From contig NC_087072.1 in assembly GCF_026151205.1 (NCBI RefSeq), forward strand, positions 18,181,669-18,245,668: DNA of 64,000 nt, in the 5' to 3' direction. Origin of the DNA: Bolinopsis microptera (taxonomy: Eukaryota; Ctenophora; Tentaculata; Lobata; Bolinopsidae). Each line of letters starts with the position of its first letter. Position 1 is the first letter of the stretch. This document shows positions 45,738-57,891 of this stretch, one piece after another. Position numbers and translations under genes: made by a program. The notes under the pieces were generated by a model that saw only the letters and a program-made list of their open reading frames with translations, searched no databases and had not been told where the DNA came from.

Positions 45738-47624
45738 TTACATGAAGTCATTAACAGTGAAATTGTGCCAGTGTTTAAGAATACACGCTGGTTGACTGTT
45801 AATAAATAATTTAAGATGTCTATGTAAGATTTTCCGTTCAAAATTCTGGGTGATCAGTTTATCGATTAATAATTTAACATCATTAATAAATTCATTCACT
45901 ACTGAGGAGGATTTGCATATCCTATATAGTTCACCTACAAATATTCCATATGAAGGTTTCACAGGTACGTTGGAGTTGAGGTTAGGGAAAATGACGACTT
46001 TAAAACTGAAATCACGTCGTTTGTCATATAATTTAGTGTAGAAACGACTGTTCGTAATATAAATGTCTAAATCAAGAAAAGTCGTAGATAAAATGCTAGA
46101 GTTTGTGACTACAATCTTCAACTCTACTGGGTAAATATCCTTGCAAATTATATCGACAGTTTTATGACTGATATTAGGGGTAGTTAAATCATCAATATAT
46201 CGACTAGCATGTTTCAAAGTGTGAACCACAGGGTTCTTGTTTTTAACTTGCAATGTAATGTAATCATGCTCGTACCAGTATAGAAATAGGTCAGCGACCT
46301 GAGAGGCACAATCACATCCCATCGGGATACCAATTACCTGTCTGTAGATCACACCTCGAAACTTAACATAAATATTATCCATTAGGAATTTAAACATATC
46401 TATCAGGTCACTACATGTAAAAGACCACTTAGTCTTATTAACTCCCGACCATCTTGCCCGAAACTGGTCGTTGATTTTGATAAAATCAAGTTTCTTTTCC
46501 TCAAAACATAATTTAATCAAAGATGATAACTTCTCAATAAGTTTATCATGGGGAAGGTTGGTGTAAAGTTTCTTAAAATCAAACAAATATACTGACTTAG
46601 CTGAGCAAGTATTATTAAGATAATTTAAGTTTGATGTCACTTTGTCTTTATTGTTGACAATCCAATAACCAGAAGCGTCTAAGAACTTAAAATTAAAATT
46701 ATCTTGGTATTTTAAAGTAGTACCAAGCAGTTTAAATACCCCACTCAGGATCTTAGAAAGAACTTTTGTGGAAGATTTAATCCCAGCTGCAATGTACCTG
46801 AAATCCAAGGTCGGTTTATGGAATTTCGGCAACATGTGCATAAATGGTACCGAAAGATCATTTACCGGAATCCTAAACCTCAGGCAAAATTGCACATGCC
46901 TTCTTACAATATCTACTTCAGAATCTGTGGAAACTTGATAAGTACTAGTGGAAGAAAGTTCATGCAGTAAATTATCTAAATAATATTTCTTACAGACAAA
47001 GGAAACATTATTACTCGCTTTGTCTACGCTAGTCATAATAAAATGTTCTTTTAGGACATTAAGGTCCTCAGACTCCGTGGAAATAACCGTCTTATTCCGT
47101 TTACAAAATAATTTGGAAGAAAAAATCTTAGATTTTAGTCTATCTAGAACTATGGCTTGCCAACCATCAAATAATTTAGTGCTGACATTATGCTTAGTTG
47201 CCAGACTTTTAATATATCTATTTAAGTCGGATTGAACATTCCTAAAAATAGCAAACTTATTTATGTAAACTGGTTCAATATACGTGTAACCTTTCTTGAA
47301 TAATTTTCTAAGTTTTTTATTCTTAACAATATCAACGTCCCCAATGATAACATGCCCGACACCCGGGTTGATGAAATCACTGTAAAGATTACATGAACAA
47401 TTAACATTAGAGATACGCTCATTACTTAAAACATGTTCCTTATAATTCGTGACATCAGCACGGATTAACTTCTCATATTTGAAACAAGTGGAAAATCTAA
47501 ACTGAGGACTACTGAATTTCTTACTGAGATCCCTAAACGGAAATACTTTCATAGCGTCAGAATCATTTAATATACAATTTAATCCAAAATGTTCTACCTC
47601 TTTAGAGACAAATTTAATAGGCAC
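45738..47624 (-). CDS. RT domain of the Naiad-like element
   Basis: The 628-codon ORF carries the conserved PLE-type RT blocks: SVDKASNNVSFVCKKYYL, the thumb-proximal FRYIAAGIKSSTKVLSKI, DFKKLYTNLP (motif A), GIPMGCDCAS, ASRYIDDL (motif C), and the family-typical C-terminal VPVKPSYGIFVGELYRIC. There is no nuclease after it. It is full-length and uninterrupted, and it is in frame with the nuclease part upstream across a single stop. Confidence 0.88.
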   Translation of the reverse strand: MPIKFVSKEVEHFGLNCILNDSDAMKVFPFRDLSKKFSSPQFRFSTCFKYEKLIRADVTNYKEHVLSNERISNVNCSCNLYSDFINPGVGHVIIGDVDIVKNKKLRKLFKKGYTYIEPVYINKFAIFRNVQSDLNRYIKSLATKHNVSTKLFDGWQAIVLDRLKSKIFSSKLFCKRNKTVISTESEDLNVLKEHFIMTSVDKASNNVSFVCKKYYLDNLLHELSSTSTYQVSTDSEVDIVRRHVQFCLRFRIPVNDLSVPFMHMLPKFHKPTLDFRYIAAGIKSSTKVLSKILSGVFKLLGTTLKYQDNFNFKFLDASGYWIVNNKDKVTSNLNYLNNTCSAKSVYLFDFKKLYTNLPHDKLIEKLSSLIKLCFEEKKLDFIKINDQFRARWSGVNKTKWSFTCSDLIDMFKFLMDNIYVKFRGVIYRQVIGIPMGCDCASQVADLFLYWYEHDYITLQVKNKNPVVHTLKHASRYIDDLTTPNISHKTVDIICKDIYPVELKIVVTNSSILSTTFLDLDIYITNSRFYTKLYDKRRDFSFKVVIFPNLNSNVPVKPSYGIFVGELYRICKSSSVVNEFINDVKLLIDKLITQNFERKILHRHLKLFINSQPACILKHWHNFTVNDFM

Positions 47625-47684
47625 AAACTCAGAATATTTATTAACTGGTTTCTTATTAACTTTAAAATTATTTTTCTTAAAATC

Positions 47685-48245
47685 TTAAAACGAGATGGAG
47701 CGAGTCTTATAATGGTTACATAAATCAATCACAATTAAATAACAAACTTTAATATCAGTTGTAGCATTGCCAATATTATTATAAGTAAAGCTACCAAGGC
47801 CTATAACTTGATGCTTTTTAAAATTACAAATCAAAGCACGACATGCTTGAAGGTTACCCTCTTCAAAAAGCCTGACAATAGAGGAAAGTGTAGTGTTAGG
47901 GTTAAAGTTGCTAGGGTTAGGTAGAGGTGAGGTAGTGGAATTTCTCGAGCCTCGAGATGATCGAGAAGAAGAGCGAGGAGGGAAGAGTTTGTAGATACAG
48001 GCTCCATCCAGGTATTCGCTCTCTGCATCCAGGTAGTGAGGCTTCTCCAAGCGATCGTTTAGGCCATAGGGGTATAAAGTGTTTAAGGACAGCATAAGGC
48101 TATCTTCAGCAGACTTAAGTGCAGCAGTCAGAGACTTTTTCTTGGTATTAGGATTAGAATCTGATGTTAGGACTGTTCGTAGGGGTGTGATGCGAAGGTC
48201 TGAAGGCTGGTGGACTTTAGTGAAATGGTGAAGGACATGAGTCAC
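47685..48245 (-). CDS. C-terminal half of the interrupted GIY-YIG domain plus linker
   Basis: The 186-codon frame continues the nuclease: HHFTKVHQPSDLRITPL, Glu in AEDSLM, and NTLYPYGLNDRLE. A low-complexity SSSRSSRGSRNST linker and an ARALICNFKKHQVIG segment follow before the TAA. Its 5' end abuts the 3' end of the inserted LINE. The first residues shown by a GTG start are not a real initiation site. Confidence 0.8.
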   Translation of the reverse strand: MTHVLHHFTKVHQPSDLRITPLRTVLTSDSNPNTKKKSLTAALKSAEDSLMLSLNTLYPYGLNDRLEKPHYLDAESEYLDGACIYKLFPPRSSSRSSRGSRNSTTSPLPNPSNFNPNTTLSSIVRLFEEGNLQACRALICNFKKHQVIGLGSFTYNNIGNATTDIKVCYLIVIDLCNHYKTRSISF

Positions 48246-48254
48246 CTACCTATG

Positions 48255-51106
48255 TCACCTATGTTGAGATTCGTTAAGCTTTAACAGGGCCATCACATTG
48301 TGTGACCACCCCACAGAGAGGAGATCTCTCTGTCATTCCTCCAGCAAAGCAGCGAGTTTGAGTTCTGAGGAGTGTAGCCCCTGATGGGCGGTGTATCCGG
48401 AAGAGATAGCATGAACTGGGTGAGCTGCGATTTGAAATGCTCTCGGTCGCCGATGGAATTCAAATGGTAAGGCATTGCATTCCACAATTTTGGGCCTATG
48501 ACTGCAAATGAATTATCATACAGTGACTGATTTGCTGCTGAGCTGTGTCTGCATGCAGATGGAATGACTGCAAGGTTTCCAAAACGTGGCCTGGAGACAA
48601 ACTGCACGTTAATGTCGTTGCTGGTATGGTGATGGAGAATCTTCCACATATGAAGTAAAATGAACCGCTCCCTGCGACGCTGTAGAGTCATCAGAGATAG
48701 CCGTTGAAGACGGTCCCAATAATGGAGATCACGCATTCCAGTAATCCTTGCGGTGAAAGCTTTCTGTACGCTTTCAAGCTCCTGGATGTCACATATCTTG
48801 GAGGGGTGCCATAGCGGGCAACAGTATTCCAGTAAACTACGAACCATCGACTTGTAAAGCGTAAGCATTATGACTGGAGATCTTGTCTGAAAGACACTGA
48901 AAACCCAGGCAGCTTTTTGTCGAGCCTTGTTTGCTGCGGTCTTGATGTGGGGTTGCCAAGATAGATCGTTGGAGACGAGAACCCCGAGGTCTCTTAGTTG
49001 ACCTACAGGTGCGAGTGACTTGTCTTTGGATACTGAGTACTGGTATAGTTCACTAACAAAAGGAAGTTCGACGAGAGCACTACGTCGATTGTGTCTGTGA
49101 CACATGTACTCAAACTTGTCTTTATGTAGTGCCATATTGTTTCGTTCAGACCATTTTATGACACTGTTCAAGTCGTTTTGTAACACAGATACGTCTTGTT
49201 CACAGGTTACCGATATTGAAACACGAGTGTCGTCTGCAAAGCATCTGATGATGGATTCAGTTATGCAATGCTCAATATCATTAATGAAAATAAGGAACAA
49301 GATCGGCCCGAGGACTGTTCCCTGGGAGACACCACTGATGATCAGAGCGAGAAATGACAAGTGGCCGTCGACCACTACAGCTTGCTTCCGGTCTGACAGA
49401 AAAGATTCAATCCATTTGATGATTTTTGGATTTAAGCCATAGAGGTGAAGTTTCCTGATCAACAGTTTGTGATCAACTTTATCGAACGCCTTAGCGTAAT
49501 CAAGATATATAGAATCAAAGTCAGCTTTGTTGGTTAATGACTCAAAAACGTCGTCGAAATGGTGGAGAAGCTGTGTAAGGCAGCTGCGGCCTGATCTAAA
49601 GCCATGCTGTTTGCTACAGAGCAAGTTGTTCATTTCTAGATGTAAGACTAGCTTTTTCCTTATGATTCTCTCAAACACCTTGATTATATGGGAGGTGAGT
49701 GAAATGGGCCTGTAGTTGGAAGGAAACGCCTTGCTATCTTTCTTGTGGAGCGGAGAAACGTTGGAGTACTTATAAAATGAAGGTACTTCTCCAGATGCAA
49801 GGGATTTTGACCAGATCAGATGGATAGGAATCGCCATAGCATCTTTGCAATTCTTAAGTAGAGCAACTGGGATCTCATCAGGACCAGATGAAGCATTTGG
49901 CTTAATATCATCAATAGCCTCGATAACATCACTGATAGAGAATTCCAGAATCTGATCCGTGAACGGATATGTTAAATCCGGAGGAGGGAATGATGCAGCG
50001 TCTAACTCAGTTTTGGAGGGGTCGCTAAATACGGATAGAAACTGGTTTTGTAAAAGGTCTGCCATTTCCTTAGGATGAGAACGGATGTTACTGTTCTCAT
50101 CGAATAGCATGCTGATATTCCTTTTCTTTTTCGAAAACTTCTTGGCATAACTATAAAAGTACTTCGGGTTTGCTTTTACTTTTGCTGCAGCCTGCTCTTC
50201 GCGATACTGAAGGGTCTTGTTAATAGCATCACGAATTCCTATGTGGGCCAAAGCAAGCTTGTTTTGAAGAGATTTCAAACGAGTACTAGGGCAGTGAACG
50301 TCGTTCTCAGCATCACGAAGTTCTTTTTGAAGCTTGCGCTTCTTTCTAGAAGGAATCCGGACAAGTGATGCTTGCTTGTTTTTGGGAGGAATTTTCTTTG
50401 GGCAATATATTACACAGATTTGATGGACAGTCTGAGTAAAGAGCTCCGGAAAAACCTCTGGCTCGCTAGCTTCCCAGAGAGCGTCCCAATCCACTGACTT
50501 GATTTTATTACTGATTGAATCATAGTCAGCTTTGAAGAAATCAAGACTTCTGAAGGATAGTTCTTTAAAGTCAGGCGGATCAGGAGTAGTGAAGGAGCAA
50601 GGATTGTAAGACCAGAAAATCTCAACAAGTCTGTGGTCTGAGAGGATGGTGTCTGATGTAGAAGTGTGGGTAACAAGCTCTTCAGAATTCGAGATGCAGA
50701 GGTCGAGAATATTTTCTAGTCTAGTCGGTTGAGATATGTACTGTGTACACAAGTTTTCAGCCATAAAATCAAGAAGGAGCGCAGTAGCATCCATGGACGA
50801 GACAGTTCCCCCTGGTAAAACAGTATGAGTGGACCAGTTTATACGGGGAAGGTTGAAATCACCAAAAATTGATAGCTCAAAACCATCAGGTTCGCGTGCA
50901 ATGTAGTTATCAAGAAAATCAAGACAAGATCTGAAGCTGAATACTGAACAGTTAGGTGGACGGTAGAGCACGCAGATAATAGATTTTGTCAGTTCACATT
51001 TGCAGATAAGAGCTTGGCATATTTGGTCATCATATGTCTCAACATGAGTAATGGGGAGTTGGTCATGTGAATAGAGTAGAACTCCACCGCGTGGAGCCTT
51101 TGCCAT
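48255..51106 (-). mobile_element. CR1/Jockey-group LINE inserted in the GIY-YIG domain
   Basis: The ORF from about 51106 to 48293 reads uninterrupted. It has an apurinic-type endonuclease lacking its N-terminus (GVLLYSHD, VLYRPPN, IFGDFNLPRINW, SDHRLVE), then RT (PLHKKDSKAFPSNYRPISL, YLDYAKAFDKVDH, SGVSQGTVLGPILFLIFIND, FADDTRVSISV) and a C-terminal SLLEYCCPLWHPS region typical of CR1/L2/Jockey elements. The first 90 or so bases of the open frame beyond 51106 belong to the host PLE. The 3' end has tandem GGTGACATA-like units (about 48247-48265), which fits the microsatellite tails of this group. The copy is 5'-truncated and otherwise intact. Confidence 0.88.
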
Positions 51107-51593
51107 GGTTGAGGCCTGACCTATGATTTGTGAAGCGAGTTCTAAGTGATTGGATGGAGATGCCAACATACTGGAGAGGGCAGTCAGGATGTGCACAAGT
51201 AATTAGGTATACTATACCGGAAGTAGTACACGTCATGGGCTCAGAGATTGTGTACTCCTCTCCTGTTATCCGATTGGAGTAGCAGGGGTCAGTTTTAAGA
51301 AAGCCTTTATTGCACATAAGACAATTTCCACAGTCTGTAATAGGACTAGGGATAGTAATTTTATGGGGGTGCTAGGGTAGTTACCAGGAGCAGCGGTCGG
51401 CGGTATGGGTGGTATGGGTGCGGGAGTGTGTGGTGCTGGACATGGAGGAAGCTGTAAAGAGGGATGTGTAGCTGAAGGAGTAGGAGGTATAGGCGTTGGA
51501 AGGTCGGGAGCATAAGATAAAACCCTTCCACTGCGGAGCTTCATAAAAGCAGGAAGGTTCCGGAGTACAATAAATCACCAAATGATCTATATA

Positions 51594-51897
51594 GGGTGGC
51601 CCAAAAGTGACTACCCACACGCAACCTCTTAATAACTCGCGTAATTCGTCTTCAAATTGTACCAAAATTTCAGAGATTATAGATATGGGTCAAACTTAGA
51701 ATTCCTGAAAGTTTCGTAAGCCACACCCAATTACAGTGGGCGTAGCGTGACACTCCCTTTTTTCACTATTGTCTTCGTAAAATGAGAACGCTTTAAGCTA
51801 AGAACTCAAAAATTTTTGCACACATTTGGCTTGATAATTTAAAACCTTGGAGACGAATTACGTGAATTATTAAGAGGTTGCGTGTGGGTAGTCACTT
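51594..51897. mobile_element. MITE with GGGTGGCCCAAAAGTGACTA ends
   Basis: The inverted ends (ggcccaaaagtgactaccca, then cacgcaacctcttaata) are about 60 bp long and flank 180 bp. Flanking TATA sequence and the end sequence resemble Tc1/mariner-type MITEs. It lies directly at the 5' side of the Naiad-like element. Confidence 0.75.
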
Positions 51898-51913
51898 TTG
51901 GGCCAGGACTACT

Positions 51914-52581
51914 ATATAGTCCTAGTCCTACAGACTGGTAATCTAATTGTCCACTGTCCAGGTAACACAAATGCCAACTGCTCTGATCTACTTGATAAAA
52001 AAACGTACTACAATTCCAACTGCTGATGATTCTTTCAAAGAAATTTCTAATAAAACAGTAAACTCAGTGCCAACAGTTTAAAATGAAATTAAATAAATCA
52101 CGTTACGACATTTGATTGTTAATTGTCCCGAGAAATCGATTAAGTATGTGATTGTGACCAAAACCCATACTCATGGGTAGAGTAGGAATAGCCATTCCTC
52201 CTAGGACTTTTGGCTATATGCTATACTCTCAGATTTTTTATCAGTATCTGCCCGGATTGTTTGTTGGAAAGACAGAACGTTTAGTGACCCTGGTCATTAG
52301 GAAAGTACGCACGAGATGGACCACGTTTTTCCCAATTTAACTTTAGAAAGTTAAAAGAAGTTAGTTTCGATTAATACAATTTTTGAAGCATTTAATCGAG
52401 GGCAAATTGAGGCTAACGAGTCAGTTTACATTTTGTTTTTTAATGACAGCTTCTTTCTTTGAAAGAATCAACAGCAGTTGGAATCCGAATTGTAGTACGT
52501 TTTTTATCAAGTAGATCAGAGCAGTTGGAACTTGTGTTTCCTGGACAATTAGATTACCAGTCTGTAGGACTAGGACTATAT
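51914..52581. mobile_element. 668-bp element with about 140-bp inverted repeats
   Basis: The left arm (atatagtcctagtcctacag, then actggtaatctaattgtcc) is inverted at 52445-52581 with small gaps. The interior contains the aaacccatactcatgggtag repeat. The terminal string TGGTAATCTA is shared with the 44671 element. No ORF of note. Confidence 0.8.
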
Positions 52582-52606
52582 CTTAAACAATAATCTCAGA
52601 ATGTGT

Positions 52607-52940
<334 letters not shown>

Positions 52941-54327
52941 ATTTCCGAGCGGCTTAATCAAGAAAACGGGGCTGGTTTTTTCGGTATAGTGCCGACAAAA
53001 CTACGAGGAAGTCAAATGGTAAAGGGTTTTTAAATCGGTCGGTGGTAAGTGGTTTAATTTATGGTTTTGTACCACAAATTTTAAATAAAATGGCTTGAGC
53101 AGCTTAATCAAGAAAACGGTAAGATTTACGGGGCTCGCTCTCTCTCCCATTAATGCATAATATGTAGGTAGCGTTGGTGCATATATCATAATTACATTGT
53201 CATGAATACTATAAACGTATTAGGGGAGGGATCGCTCATATATAGCGGACTGTTTGGACTGTAGAGAGAGTTCATACTTTCATACGAAAATGTAATGCAT
53301 GTTTTCAAATATGCGGGTGTAACTAGTGCGGAGTTAATAAGGGTTAATTTCTATTGATTATTGTTTAAGATACTATTGTTTAAGATACTATTAATTACGT
53401 GAGGGCACTCCGAATAGAATTGCTCACCTAATGCGGGTTTTGACTCAGCGGGTTTTGACTCCTACCCTTTTTAACTGCGGCAGTGAAATGCCGGCCGAAG
53501 GCCAGGTTACACTAGTATACAGATATTCATATACTAGAAGGCTAACTTTCGATTTCAATAGCTGAATAAATTTATCGACTGAGTCAGTCGGACTGACTCA
53601 GGTTGAGCAAAACAGCAGTTATTAACTAAATATTGGTTTTATGACGACAATGAACTGCCACAGTTATTTGCAAAAACTGTTTATCCAAACGAGTGGTATA
53701 GTAAGTCACGAGATTAATCATCATGTTATGTTTCTAACCCTGTACGATGTATCAAGGGTCGCAAATTGGTGCCTCAGGTGCCTCAAGGGCCTCAAAGTGG
53801 TGCTTCAAGGGCCTCAGTGTCTCAATGCGTCACAAGGTTATCTGTTTCATTCTCGATATCATTTTGCATTTGCGGACGGTTATTCAAATTAATATCATTT
53901 CCTTTTGTTTGGGAAAGAGAGACACTGGCAGCGGCCCACTCTGTCTCTACCCATGATTATGGGTTTTGGTCAAATAATTGATTTATTATCATATTTTTTA
54001 TTAAAGTTGCGGCGAAATGACAGGCTAAGCTGTAACTGTAAGCGCCGGCCAGTATAACTTTTTACCTATTTGACGGCCACTTAACTTTTTTAATCGCGGT
54101 TCTTCCTTCTCCAGGCTAAATGAAACTTGTGACAGGGAGTGTGATTACTAATCGCACTGATTTTCTGAAATTGTAAATGTATACTGTAACATCGTGTTCC
54201 GAAATTTTCTGCCCTTACACTAACAGTTTCCATTATTTTCATTTAATTGATCTGGATCTGACAGTGACACATAATGTAAATTTGTAATGATCTTTCTAAT
54301 TGAGATTATCACGCCCATATCGATGAT
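52941..54327. other. Gene-free stretch with a dispersed repeat
   Basis: It contains the inverted copy of the cccataatcatgggtagag repeat (53910-53977). A gcctcagggtgcctcaaggg-like repetitive patch lies at about 53770-53820. A fragment related to the 38048 MITE (aatgacaggctaagc) is at about 54017. Confidence 0.5.
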
Positions 54328-54723
54328 ATGATGCCGGATGATATGTGCATAAGCCTTTTCATGACCTACTCGATCATTGTGGATGGCACACCCACTGAGG
54401 GCTATACTAACCTTTTTGGTTGTGGTATTAAGGCATTAATGAGCGAAGAGGACATTTGTAAGGGTAATGAAGAGTTGGTTAAAGATACTGAAGGATTGAC
54501 CGGTTTTACCTGTCGGATGGACGTGTGCGAGGATGACGGGTGCAGGACGAGAAGAAGAACGAGGAAAGTGACGTCGAGACTTCGAGAGCTATGTGTCAAT
54601 GTCATCGGAAACTCGAGCGGAGACATCGATCTTTCTCGTCGGAATCTTCTCATTCCTTATTTAGAAACAATTACTTTTTGCAATTTTTCAAGACATTCTT
54701 CCTTATGTCGAATTTATAACTAA
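54328..54723 (+). CDS. Unrecognised 131-codon ORF with clustered Cys and Arg
   Basis: The ORF reads MPDDMCISLFMTYSIIVDG and then a charged, Cys-containing middle (FGCGIKAL, FTCRMDVCEDDGCR) and an Arg-rich stretch (TRRRTRKV). The spacing is faintly like the end of a Ly6/uPAR domain, but key half-cystines are not all present. It may be a terminal exon or a chance ORF. There is no clear signal peptide and no neighbouring exon was found. Confidence 0.3.
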   Translation: MMPDDMCISLFMTYSIIVDGTPTEGYTNLFGCGIKALMSEEDICKGNEELVKDTEGLTGFTCRMDVCEDDGCRTRRRTRKVTSRLRELCVNVIGNSSGDIDLSRRNLLIPYLETITFCNFSRHSSLCRIYN

Positions 54724-57700
54724 ATAGTAAAAAAATTTATAAATGTAATTAAACATTAAAAGGAAATGCAAAATTGAACAGGGATTGAACGGGGATTGAA
54801 CGGCCGTTTATTCGTTAGTTAGAAACACCTTAAAACGCAAATTCGTTGACACTCAATTCCGTCTGGACATTTGCTTGAAAGGCTAGGTGATTGCACCGTA
54901 CCATTTAATAAGACTTTTCAACGCAAACGAAGACCTTTAAAGATTTAAATTTTTAGTAAAAGATTCTCTCGCGTGTTAAAATCAGTGTAGTGTAAAATGT
55001 TTATAATCCCATCGTTTAGTGATCATGTTTTATAAAACGTTTTTGGTCATCGCATGTTTAATAATTATAATTATCGACTTATATTTTTGTTCTATATACT
55101 AGTTATATTAATTTGTATCAACCCATCAAAATTGAAAGTCATAGCTAAATTCGCAAGACGAATTTAGCTAAGACATACAAGCTTCAAGCTTGCATGTTAA
55201 TTACTTGATGACGTATATGGTGGTTATATCACTCCTGACCCAAGGTCTGGCAGCCCTATCAACCACCATTTCATCATTTTCCAGTACTGCAGTGTTTTCA
55301 ACACTGCATCATTTCTCAGTGTTTTTTAACACTAAAAACCAACACTAAGATCATTTCTCAGTGTTTCTCAACACTGAACCAAACAGATCAAGACTGCTAC
55401 CAATCAGCAACCACAATATTCAGTATAACTCTATCGATGTTCTAATCTGCACACATATACATGAAGCCAACCAACAACTCCTCATTCATTCAACACAGTC
55501 ATCATTCTTATATCAACAATATTAACCTGCGACAAGAAACGTTGCCTAAACTTCGACTCAACTTAGGTACTCTTACAAGATTGGCTAATCTCCACTGAAA
55601 CAGTTCCTCATATTAAAGACTAAACTAAAACAAAAGTACAAACTGCTAAGACAACTCCGTATTAGGTAATTGTTCACCGCCCAGTTCTAAGTATCTAACC
55701 AGATGTGAGGATATTTATAGTAACACTAACATACATTCAACGGAATGTTCGCGTAAAATTAAATTAAGTACGGATTTGGCATATTTTACCCCATTGAGGC
55801 TCACATGACCAACCTTAATATAATATTGTTTAATGTAAAATTATTCACTAATAGAGTTCTCCTCGTTGCACTAACTTTAATATGATACATACAAAAAGTG
55901 TCTCATTGTTTATCACAATACACCACAAATTCAAATTACCGACCGGCTGTTTCTAATGGATTCTCTAACGCCAAACGGCAACAACACGCGAACAAGACTG
56001 TAAAATTGTATAACTAAATGATCATCAAATAGTACATTCAATATCCTATCCAGCTTTATCACGCTACATTTAGATTGTTCCAACATCATTGGCTAAGATT
56101 TTCAGTATTATCATCACGTCACTATTGCGTAGTCCAATCACAAGCATAACAGGTATCACGAGTCCATTTTTATCCAACGCGAAACAATCTTCAGCAATAT
56201 TATTGACTATTAAATTACTAGAGCGCGCGGCTTTTCAACCTTAAATGTAAAATTATCTGCGCGCGGCTTTCCACTTTCGAAATTTAAAATTTTATTGGCA
56301 AACGTTCATGTTCCGTTTTACACGTCAGCTACCATAATTTGAAAGTTTAAAGCATTCATAGCATGATAACAAATTATTATTTGAATAACGCACTTTTCGC
56401 TATCACAGTTAGTGTTACTCAGCAGACTAATAGTAATGTTTAATTAACCATTTAACCCTTGACTCACCACGACTTAATCACTTACAATAATTAATGTTGA
56501 ATGTACTGCGTAGTGCAACCCAGTAGTTCAACATGTTACAAACAATTGTCGACAAATCTATCGCGTCGCAGACAATTTAAATTTATCAATATATTTAATA
56601 AATATTGTTTATAGTTTTACCATTTATACCCAGGAAAGCTTATATACCGGCTGGCCGTGTTACTAGAGGTGGTCGTTTTTCATAGCACGTGAGTCAGCGC
56701 GCGTGACGTCATGTTCACTGCATGTTCACTCGCGTGAATTAGTAGGTAGTAAACCCGCGATGGGGTGGCATGTGCCTCAATAAAAATATTGCAATAATTT
56801 ATTATTATATCAATTTATCATTAAATATTTCAAGAATATCAATAACGTATGGTTGATCCTTCACACTTGGTAAAATATATAAAAATAAAGTTAATCTACA
56901 CTAAAGAATAAATAATCTATATCATATAAATCAACAATATTAACTCCCCATCTTCTTGTAGTCATTTATCAAAGCGGTAGAAATCCAAGCAATTTTAGTA
57001 CGCGGTGCGTGCGCAAGGAATTTCGTTTTAAAAAATATGTGTAGGCAAGATAAGCCTAAGTGTGGCAGTGAAAATTTAAAAATAAGTTGCAGAATAAATT
57101 GCAGTGACTGACTGTCAAATGCATTATCGCAGTTCATTTATTTGACTGCACTAACGTTTAGGATTCTTACAGCTGTTATATTTTAATAATAATAATAATA
57201 ATAAGTAGGAATTTATACATCGCTTTATAGCCATAATGCATAAAGAACTCAAAACCCAAAGATTCAGTTCAAACCATCTAAAGCGACTCATGAGTAACAT
57301 GTACATAAGAACTTATTTTTATGAAGTATGGATTTTATGAGCAATGAGAGAGGTAATACATGATACTTATACAAATACGTTTTCAAAGAGATGAGTTTTT
57401 AGTTTCTTTTTAAATAAGACGATATCAGTTAGTGTTCTCAATTGATAATTTTGCTAATATTTTGTTTAAAAGTTGTAAAGGACAAAGTTCTTGTCCGTCC
57501 ACGAAAGGTTTTCAAGGTCAAGTTTTTGTTATTACAATCTGGAGTCATGACAACGACATTACTTTGCAAAGTTTAAAAGCTGTGATCTTTTATTTAGCCC
57601 AAAATCAAACTTTTCGGTTTAATTCAAAATCTAAGTTGTCCCAAATTTGGCTCCTTCCTGGGGAGCTAACTTTAGTTTTACGAGACGGACATTTTGTTGA

Positions 57701-57891
57701 AAACCTGAACTTTCTATCTCTTTTACTTCCGAAGTTAGGCCCCTAACGGTAAGTTTTCCTGGGTCGGACAGAGGAGATGGATATTTGACCGTAAGTGAAG
57801 TTTTTGCTTTCTTTTAGTATCCTCCCTGCACGGTTGAAAACCATGATAGCAGATCATAGCTGTTTTAGATATGTTAACTGAGAAGCCCCAC
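54724..57891. other. AT-rich stretch with no gene seen
   Basis: At 55295-55375 the sequence carries three AGTGTT-AACACT hairpins. (TAA)n lies near 57185. CG-rich patches occur at about 56225-56270 and 56690-56760. No coding region could be supported on either strand. Confidence 0.5.

Larger units (their letters stand above)
45738..51600 (-). mobile_element. Naiad-like PLE (GIY-YIG before RT), interrupted by a LINE
   Basis: Read on the minus strand: a start MKLRSGRVLSY at 51544 and a proline-rich leader; a Cys knuckle (DCGNCLMCNKG); GIY-YIG with SGIVYLITC, QYVG, RTRFTNHRSG (to about 51107). The domain then resumes after the inserted LINE at 48245 with HVLHHFTKVH and a late Glu in SAEDSLMLSLNTLYPYGLND. 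An RT of 628 aa (47624-45738) follows with GIPMGCDCASQVADLF and ASRYIDDL. The nuclease and RT frames are the same and are separated by one TAA (at about 47688). A second break, one base, lies at an A run near 51350. N-terminal GIY-YIG is the permuted order described for the Naiad clade of PLEs. The clade call rests on domain order and the Cys knuckle only. Confidence 0.8.
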
